Positions 58,766 through 64,000 of a DNA stretch of 64,000 nt are shown here, piece by piece; positions within the stretch are counted from its first letter, which is position 1, and each line of letters starts with the position of its first letter. The notes beneath the pieces were generated by a model. That model was not told the origin of the DNA. It did not search any database and worked only from the letters and a program-made list of their open reading frames with translations. The position numbers and the translations under genes were made by a program. The stretch is from Deltaproteobacteria bacterium (GTDB lineage Bacteria; Desulfobacterota; Binatia; HRBIN30; JACQVA1): assembly GCA_016178705.1 (NCBI GenBank), contig JACOST010000031.1, positions 124,001 to 188,000 of the forward strand, written 5' to 3'.

Positions 58766-58908
58766 GCAGGCGCGCCGCCTGCGCTACCGGGATTCTCTTG
58801 AATTGCGAAATCCTCGGTGGGGTGGGCGTTCCGCCCGCCTCCTTCAGCCGGGCCTGTTTGACGCCGGCAAGCGTGGGCAAGCGGCGGAAATGCGGAGCAC
58901 CGCTCCGC
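58766..58908. repeat. Cluster of three GC-rich hairpins (REP-like)
   Basis: Three short palindromes follow one another: GCAGGCG/CGCCTGC (58766-58782), GGGCG/CGCCC (58824-58836) and GCGGAGC/GCTCCGC (58892-58908). They fill most of the gap between murJ and the Uma2 gene. Their build is like dispersed REP elements; the first could also stop murJ transcription. Confidence 0.55.
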
Positions 58909-58931
58909 TCTCAAGAGGGTTGAGTGCGCCT

Positions 58932-59540
58932 TCAGGCGGAGAGCTGCGTAAAGAAGTCGCCGACCTGCGGTGTGAGGCCAGGCAGACTGGGTATGGGCGG
59001 TAGCTGATCGCCGAGATGGAAGCGTGCCTCCCCACTCGCTGTGATGACGAGTACGGCACGCGGCTCCGGCAACACGACCCACACAGCCTCGATCCCTGCG
59101 TTGAGATACCAGAGTGCTTTTTCACGCAGGAGATCTTCGGCCTCGTCCGCGCCGGCGACTTCGATGGTGAGCACCGGAGGCACGCGGCGAAGGCCGCCGC
59201 GATAGTTGCCGAGATCGCTGCGGCGCCAGATAGCCGCGTCGGCGGCTCGGGTGGAGCCGAGCAAACGCATCCCCGCCTCGTTGGTACCGAGGACGAACTC
59301 GCGATGAGCACGAATCCAGGCACCCAAGGTGATGACGGTGTCTGTCACCACATCCTGCTGCACGTCTCCACACAGTGGCATGAAGAGTAGCTTCCCGTTC
59401 ACGTATTCCAGGCGCCCCGGGATCTTTGGCCAAGTCTCCGGGCGGTCGGCATCGAAGCCCGCAGGTGGGAACAACTCGACGGGGAACCGAACTGCGCGAG
59501 GAAGTGTGATCGACTCCTCGTATCGGTCGGCGAGAGTCAC
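58932..59540 (-). CDS. Uma2-family (DUF820) putative restriction endonuclease
   Basis: A 202-residue PD-(D/E)xK nuclease-fold protein of the Uma2 family. The region NEAGMRLLGSTRAADAAIW and VLTIEVAGADEAEDLLREKALWYLNAGIEAVWVV (active-site Asp, Glu and Lys, in parts about 120-155) is characteristic, with the EVAG acidic residue and a following Lys. These genes are abundant in cyanobacteria and uncultured taxa, often linked to mobile DNA, and their targets are unknown. No cognate methylase is near. Confidence 0.85.
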   Translation of the reverse strand: MTLADRYEESITLPRAVRFPVELFPPAGFDADRPETWPKIPGRLEYVNGKLLFMPLCGDVQQDVVTDTVITLGAWIRAHREFVLGTNEAGMRLLGSTRAADAAIWRRSDLGNYRGGLRRVPPVLTIEVAGADEAEDLLREKALWYLNAGIEAVWVVLPEPRAVLVITASGEARFHLGDQLPPIPSLPGLTPQVGDFFTQLSA

Positions 59541-60018
59541 GGACTCCTGCTTACCACACCCGCGCCCGCGCGCGCTACTGGGGCTTCAACACTGGGGCTT
59601 CAAGCGGTGCTAGGAGACCTCTTGAGGGCGGCGCGGGGCCCAGCAAAATAGAGTTGGTCGCACCACACTGAGCTACTACTTCCGAAGGTCGTCGCGCTGC
59701 GCGAAGAATTGTGCCCGCTACTTTCGACTTTGGAACTTTCAACTTTGGGCTGCGGGCAAGCCCCGCGAAGATTCACACTGAGATTGTTCTTGACCTGCGG
59801 TAAGGGATCATGTTAGCCGGCATGCGTTCGCGCTGATCTATCCGTTACGCTTGTCCGGTCCGTCGCCCGTTGCACTTGTGGGACGTTGCAGTTGTAGGAG
59901 GGGGTTCCGATGACTGGCTCGAACGTTTTCCGCAGGCGCGTCTCGTCGGTTGGTGAAGCATACGTCTATTCGACTGCGGAACGCCGGCCACGAGTCGCGA
60001 CTTCAGGGAGGTGATGCC
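59541..60018. other. Intergenic region of 478 bases before a secreted protein gene
   Basis: No gene is visible. ACTGGGGCTTCAA occurs twice (about 59577 and 59591), a short tandem duplication. A GC-rich region and a GGGAGGTGATGCC ribosome-binding site sit just before the secreted protein's ATG. A hairpin-rich stretch at 59920-60005 (GTCTCGTCGG ... CACGAGTC) may be a leader, but no known riboswitch class was matched. Confidence 0.4.
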
Positions 60019-60948
60019 ATGAAGAGAATGCATGTACTCTTAGGAATCGTGGCGTTGGCCACATGCGCGCTTCCAGTTGCTGCGGATGTGCCGAACCTGC
60101 TCAACTACCAGGGACGGCTCACCGATCCGGCTGGCGCTCCGAAGAACGGAACGTTCACGATGCAGTTCGCGGTTTACGATGCCGAGAGCGCCGGGAATCA
60201 GCTGCCAATCGGAAGCGCCTGGGCCGAGACGCAGACGGTCACGGTGACGAATGGGGTGTTCAATGTCTTGCTTGGGAGCGTAACCGCGTTGCCGGCAAAC
60301 GTGTTCACCGGCGGCCCGTCGGACGCGGCGGGGCCGCTACGATTTTTGCAGGTGACGGTGGATGGTGAGGCGCTATCACCGCGGCGGCGGATCGTTAGCG
60401 CCGCATACGCGATGTCTGGGGGGGCCAACGGCCTCATCTATCGGACGACGGCCGACCAGGCCGTCGTGAGCAGTACCGCGCTCACGACCTGTATGACCGG
60501 CACGGTTCCGGGCGGGACGCTCGGTAGCGACAAAATCATTCATGTCGTTGCAATCTTCGACCGCTTCGGACTGTCGAACAGCAAAAGGCTGACACTGGTT
60601 CTTAACTATGGGACGTCTTCGCTGGACATCGACATTGCCAACGCCAGCGGCGGGACGATCGGCGGCAGTGGCTCCGGAAGCCTTCGTGTGGAGGCTTTCA
60701 TTGTCGCCTCCGGCGCGACTAACGCCCAAGAGATGTCTATCAACGTCGTGGCCACGCCGAAGACGGCCGACCTCGTGAGCTTCGATACAAACATCGCTGC
60801 CAACCTGACGGCGACCGGAAACAGGGCGAACAGCGCGACCGAGAACAGCACGGTCGACAAGACACTCACGCTGACCGCGCAGCTGAACAACCAGAGCGTG
60901 AACGACTTGTTCACCTTCTCACACGGATTCGTCGAGCGGATAAACTGA
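60019..60948 (+). CDS. Secreted protein with phage-tail-fibre-like N-terminal domain
   Basis: A 309-residue protein with a Sec signal peptide (MHVLLGIVALATCALPVAA, cleaved about residue 25). The next 100 residues begin VPNLLNYQGRLTDPAGAPKN and end SPRRRIVSAAYAM, a beta-rich domain frequent in secreted or tail-fibre-like proteins of myxobacteria-like genomes. The C-terminal half is Ser/Thr/Ala/Gly-rich with beta-strand patterning (LTLVLNYGTSSLDIDIANA), possibly an adhesin. ATG 60019 follows a strong GGGAGGTGATGCC site. No anchor is visible. Confidence 0.65.
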   Translation: MKRMHVLLGIVALATCALPVAADVPNLLNYQGRLTDPAGAPKNGTFTMQFAVYDAESAGNQLPIGSAWAETQTVTVTNGVFNVLLGSVTALPANVFTGGPSDAAGPLRFLQVTVDGEALSPRRRIVSAAYAMSGGANGLIYRTTADQAVVSSTALTTCMTGTVPGGTLGSDKIIHVVAIFDRFGLSNSKRLTLVLNYGTSSLDIDIANASGGTIGGSGSGSLRVEAFIVASGATNAQEMSINVVATPKTADLVSFDTNIAANLTATGNRANSATENSTVDKTLTLTAQLNNQSVNDLFTFSHGFVERIN

Positions 60949-61269
60949 GTTGTGGTCAATCGACTCTCGGCCCGCCAGAGGAAGGGGTCCCTCTCGCCCA
61001 TGCGCATCCAGGGACAACGTGGTGGCGTGGAGCCCGGCATCCGGTCAGCCGCGTGTCGTGGGCGACCCTGCGCAACAGGGTTTCATAGGCGGGCCGTTAG
61101 ATGGGTTTGGTCCTCTTCGGTTCCGTGCGCGCTGGGTCGTAGTCAGGTTCCTTCCCTCCCGGAGAAGGGCGGCCAGGCTGGTGGGCGTCGATGATGGGAT
61201 TGGCTCGGAGTCAGTAATGCATCGTTTCGGCGCCGCACTTTCAGCTTGGCCCTTGAGGGGGGACGGACA
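60949..61269. other. Intergenic region of 321 bases before the large repeat protein gene
   Basis: No gene, tRNA or known riboswitch is seen. GGGCGACCCTGCGCAACAGG and nearby GC palindromes may form leader structure. The last part is CTTGAGGGGGGACGGACA, a purine-rich Shine-Dalgarno-like stretch immediately upstream of the next ATG. Confidence 0.4.
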
Positions 61270-64000
61270 ATGAAGAAGACGCTGGTTCGTGTCGCGCAGT
61301 TGGCCAGCTTCGTGTTGCTCGTCCCCGCCCCGCCCGCGTTGGCGCAGTCGTCGAGCGCGAGCTTCCGCATGACCAGCGAGGCGCTGAACACCGGCGGCGG
61401 CCGATCGAACTCGGCGAGCTTCTCACTCAGTGACTGCCTACCCCCGGCGCCGGAAGCGGGCGGGACGTCTTCGAGTTCGTCGTTTCAGATGCAGTCGGGT
61501 TGCGGATCGGCGTTGACGCAGGCCGTTTGCGGGAACGGTGTCGTCGAGTTTGGAGAGCAGTGCGACGACGGCAACACGCTGAACGGAGATGGATGCAGTG
61601 CGACATGTTCGACCGAAACGGGCTACTCCTGCGCCGGCTCGCCGAGTGTCTGCAACGCAATATGCGGCGACGGTTTCGTCACTGGTGTCGAGCAGTGCGA
61701 TGATGGCAACACCAACCCCGACGACGGCTGCAGCGCGACGTGTGCAGTGGAACCCGACCATACCTGCATCGGAAGCCCGAGCGTCTGCACCTGCGGTACC
61801 AATCCAGCCTGCATCGCGGGTCAACGTTGCGTGAGCGGGAGCTGCGTCTGCGACAACACCTCGTGCCCGAACGGCTGCTGCGCCGGAAGTACGTGCACAG
61901 TCCCGTCGCCAACGAGCTGCGGTGCTGGCGGAGCTTCTTGCCTCACCTGTGACACTGCGCTTGCGGACACCTGTACCAATGGCGCCTGCGCCTGCGGAGC
62001 CGGACCAGCCTGCGCGGCGGGCGAGCGATGCATGAACGGTGTGTGCATCCAAGGCGCCTGCGGCAACGGCATCCTCGATCCGACCTTTGGCAGCGGAGGG
62101 AAGGTGGTCACCGCACTCGGCAGCTTCGACGACGAGGCCAATGCTGTCGTACTTCAGCCAGACGGCAAACTCGTTGCGGCAGGGGACTGGGCGCCGGACC
62201 AGAACCAGTTCCACTTCCTCTTCACGATCGTTCGGTACAACGTCAACGGCAGTCTCGATACAACCTTCGACAGTGTGGAACACGACGGGATCGTAACGAC
62301 CTTTCTCGATGGAAGCGCGCAACCGCGTGCCCTTGTGTTGCAGCCCGACGGCAAGCTAGTCGCGGCGGGCGCAGAAGACGGCCCGGATAATCTCAAGAAC
62401 ATTGCGTTGGTGCGTTACGAGTCAACCGGGACCCTCGATACCAGCTTTGGCAACGGTGGAATCGTAAGGACCGATATCGGCGCGGCCCTTGGTGTCTCCA
62501 CCAGCGATGGAGCGAACGCACTGGTGCTCCAATCCGATGGAAAGCTCGTCGCGGCGGGCTTCACCAACCGTGGGGGGCCCGCGGATTTTGTTCTGGTGCG
62601 TTACAACCCGAACGGCAGTCTGGATACGAGCTTCGGAAACAATGGCATTGTGATCAGTTCAATCAGCGATGGCGACGACCGAGCGGACGCCCTGTTGCTC
62701 CAACCAGATGGCAAGCTTGTGGCAGCGGGGTACGGCGGCGACAATGCCAAGAAGTTTGCGCTCGCGCGCTATAACTCAGACGGGAGTCTCGACAGCAGTT
62801 TTGGTAGCGGAGGGAAGGTGATCACGCCGATAGGGACCGACGAGGACATCGCAACTGCCTTACTGCGCCAGCCCGACGGCAAACTCGTTGCGGCAGGAGG
62901 CTCTTTTTCTGGAGGTTACGACCGATTCGCACTTGTCCGCTACAACTCGGACGGCGGCCTCGATACGGCGTTCGGGGTCGGGGGAGAGGTCACAACGGCG
63001 ACCGCAAGCAGCCACAGCTCGATATCGGCCATAGTGGAACAATCCGACGGCAAGCTCGTCGGCGTGGGCCACATATCACCTGCTGCAGGTGCCGATTCCG
63101 CCCTCGTGCGGTACGACTCGAACGGAAATCTCGACAGCAGCTTTGGCTGCAACGGGATCGTAACGACCATGCTCAGCAGCGAGCCGGATGCATCGGATGA
63201 GTTCCGCAGCGTGCTGCTTCAGCCGGACGGCAGGCTCGTTGCGGCGGGGGCCGCTCGGACTGGGGCCTACTGGAACTACGCGCTGGCGCGCTACCTCATG
63301 AACGGTGCACCGACCTGCTGCGCTTGCGGCAATGGGATCCTCGACACCGGCGAGCAGTGTGATGATGGAAGCACGGCAAGCGATGACGGTTGCTCCGCCA
63401 CCTGCGTGACAGAAACCGGCTGGTCCTGCAGTGGCCAGCCGTCAGTGTGCACGCCGATCTGCGGAGACGGCCTCCTCCGCGGCAGCGAGGAGTGCGACGA
63501 CGGGAACACTACCAGCGGCGACTGTTGCTCGTCGACCTGTCAGATCGAAGCCCCCAACACAGTCGCCGCGTATGTGACGAACGGCCAGTCGGGCACTGTT
63601 TCTGTCATCAACACAATGACGAACAGCGTGGTAGCGACCGTCACCGTCGGATCAAACCCGGAGGGCGTTGCCGTCGGGCCAAACGCAGCCCTCGTGTATG
63701 TCGCGAATCAGGTCTCTGCTGGCATGTCCGTGATCAACACGAGCACAAATTTCTTGGCAGCGACGGTTGGGTTTGGAAACGGTTCGCACATGGTAGCAAT
63801 CACACCTGACGGCGCACGCGCCTACGTGACCACGACATCGAGCGGCGTTTTCGTTTTGGACACCGCCACGAACGGTGTGGTGGCAACGACACCGGTGTTC
63901 CCCATGTATGACATCGCGATCACGCCCGACGGCGCTTCGGCATATGTAACCGAAGGGACCTCGGGATTCTCGAACGTTCGCGTAGTCGACACGGCGTCGA
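61270..64000 (+). CDS. Large secreted protein: DUF4215 + delta-60 + YVTN repeats (3' end outside window)
   Basis: The frame is open from ATG 61270 to the last base, 910 codons, and has no stop in the window. A signal peptide ([19 protein letters not shown]..., cleaved after ALA) comes first. Two DUF4215 cysteine repeats follow ([15 protein letters not shown] and [15 protein letters not shown], from about 61529), then a Cys-rich segment. From about 62080 seven delta-60 repeats ([13 protein letters not shown]...RYNxxGxLDTSFG) run to 63310. Two more DUF4215 units start at 63325 ([15 protein letters not shown]). From about 63571 YVTN beta-propeller repeats ([25 protein letters not shown]) continue to the end. 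A cell-surface or secreted binding protein is inferred. Confidence 0.85.
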   Translation, partial: MKKTLVRVAQLASFVLLVPAPPALAQSSSASFRMTSEALNTGGGRSNSASFSLSDCLPPAPEAGGTSSSSSFQMQSGCGSALTQAVCGNGVVEFGEQCDDGNTLNGDGCSATCSTETGYSCAGSPSVCNAICGDGFVTGVEQCDDGNTNPDDGCSATCAVEPDHTCIGSPSVCTCGTNPACIAGQRCVSGSCVCDNTSCPNGCCAGSTCTVPSPTSCGAGGASCLTCDTALADTCTNGACACGAGPACAAGERCMNGVCIQGACGNGILDPTFGSGGKVVTALGSFDDEANAVVLQPDGKLVAAGDWAPDQNQFHFLFTIVRYNVNGSLDTTFDSVEHDGIVTTFLDGSAQPRALVLQPDGKLVAAGAEDGPDNLKNIALVRYESTGTLDTSFGNGGIVRTDIGAALGVSTSDGANALVLQSDGKLVAAGFTNRGGPADFVLVRYNPNGSLDTSFGNNGIVISSISDGDDRADALLLQPDGKLVAAGYGGDNAKKFALARYNSDGSLDSSFGSGGKVITPIGTDEDIATALLRQPDGKLVAAGGSFSGGYDRFALVRYNSDGGLDTAFGVGGEVTTATASSHSSISAIVEQSDGKLVGVGHISPAAGADSALVRYDSNGNLDSSFGCNGIVTTMLSSEPDASDEFRSVLLQPDGRLVAAGAARTGAYWNYALARYLMNGAPTCCACGNGILDTGEQCDDGSTASDDGCSATCVTETGWSCSGQPSVCTPICGDGLLRGSEECDDGNTTSGDCCSSTCQIEAPNTVAAYVTNGQSGTVSVINTMTNSVVATVTVGSNPEGVAVGPNAALVYVANQVSAGMSVINTSTNFLAATVGFGNGSHMVAITPDGARAYVTTTSSGVFVLDTATNGVVATTPVFPMYDIAITPDGASAYVTEGTSGFSNVRVVDTAS

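Noticed and set aside
59920-60015. Possible c-di-GMP-type riboswitch upstream of the secreted protein gene
   Set aside because: A segment like GGAACGCCGGCCACGAGTC vaguely resembles the 3' part of the class I motif, but the required GGGCAAACC-type 5' core is not found.

Overview
The window is a GC-rich, gene-dense stretch of a diderm bacterial chromosome; lptE, lspA, murJ and several lipoproteins indicate an outer membrane. Abundant acyl-CoA/CoA-transferase genes, an F420-type luciferase-like oxidoreductase, Uma2 and PIN/RHH genes, DUF4215/delta-60 secreted proteins and REP-like hairpins resemble uncultured lineages formerly called deltaproteobacterial (for example Binatota). That assignment is an inference from gene content and style. 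No rRNA, tRNA or CRISPR array was recognised.

Region by region. 1-4.8 kb: the 3' end of rnhB, then a lipoate block (E2 acyltransferase, lipB, lipA), a GST-like protein and a urate-oxidase-N-type membrane protein. 4.8-7.2 kb: a secreted cupredoxin lipoprotein, then a peroxide/iron operon of rubrerythrin, DUF3501 protein and Fur/PerR-type regulator with a palindromic operator. 7.2-15.4 kb: Lon-N protein, orphan NuoI-like ferredoxin, rhodanese-MoeB fusion, purF, a ferredoxin/flavoprotein/MoaD trio resembling an aldehyde:ferredoxin oxidoreductase locus without its catalytic gene, and transketolase. 15.4-18.5 kb (minus strand): trmB, a pteridine-reductase-like SDR, a secreted repeat protein and malic enzyme.

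18.7-20.4 kb is the most unusual accessory island: a REP-like hairpin, a fragment of an integron-type tyrosine integrase, an attI-like core, cassette-like genes (a membrane/coiled-coil protein, a damaged hicA, an intact hicB) and a recognisable attC site whose first base triplet overlaps the hicB stop. This looks like a decayed integron. 20.4-26.9 kb: thiolase, a VapBC-type toxin-antitoxin pair, 3-hydroxyacyl-CoA dehydrogenase, thioesterase and a metallo-beta-lactamase hydrolase. 26.9-33.8 kb: metallophosphoesterase lipoprotein, an unknown protein, a giant adenylate-cyclase/ATPase/TPR regulator bracketed by two inverted repeats built from 9-nt units, and an acyl-CoA dehydrogenase. 34-40.6 kb: a small two-component pair, CaiB-type CoA-transferase, an atypical dihydropteroate synthase, MATE exporter and aminotransferase. 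40.6-49.8 kb (mostly minus strand): membrane protein, lspA, membrane phosphodiesterase, hybrid histidine kinase with a RedB-like thioredoxin-fold protein, methyltransferase, P-loop kinase and F420-type oxidoreductase.

49.9-58.7 kb is a housekeeping run: nrdR, ribD, ribBA, ribH, nusB, leuS, lptE, then rpsT (opposite strand) and murJ. The RibBA DHBP-synthase half has lost key catalytic residues, and ribE is not between ribD and ribBA. 58.7-64 kb: a Uma2 endonuclease and two secreted proteins. The second runs off the window end and combines DUF4215, delta-60 and YVTN beta-propeller repeats, with the delta-60 block apparently inserted into a DUF4215 repeat.
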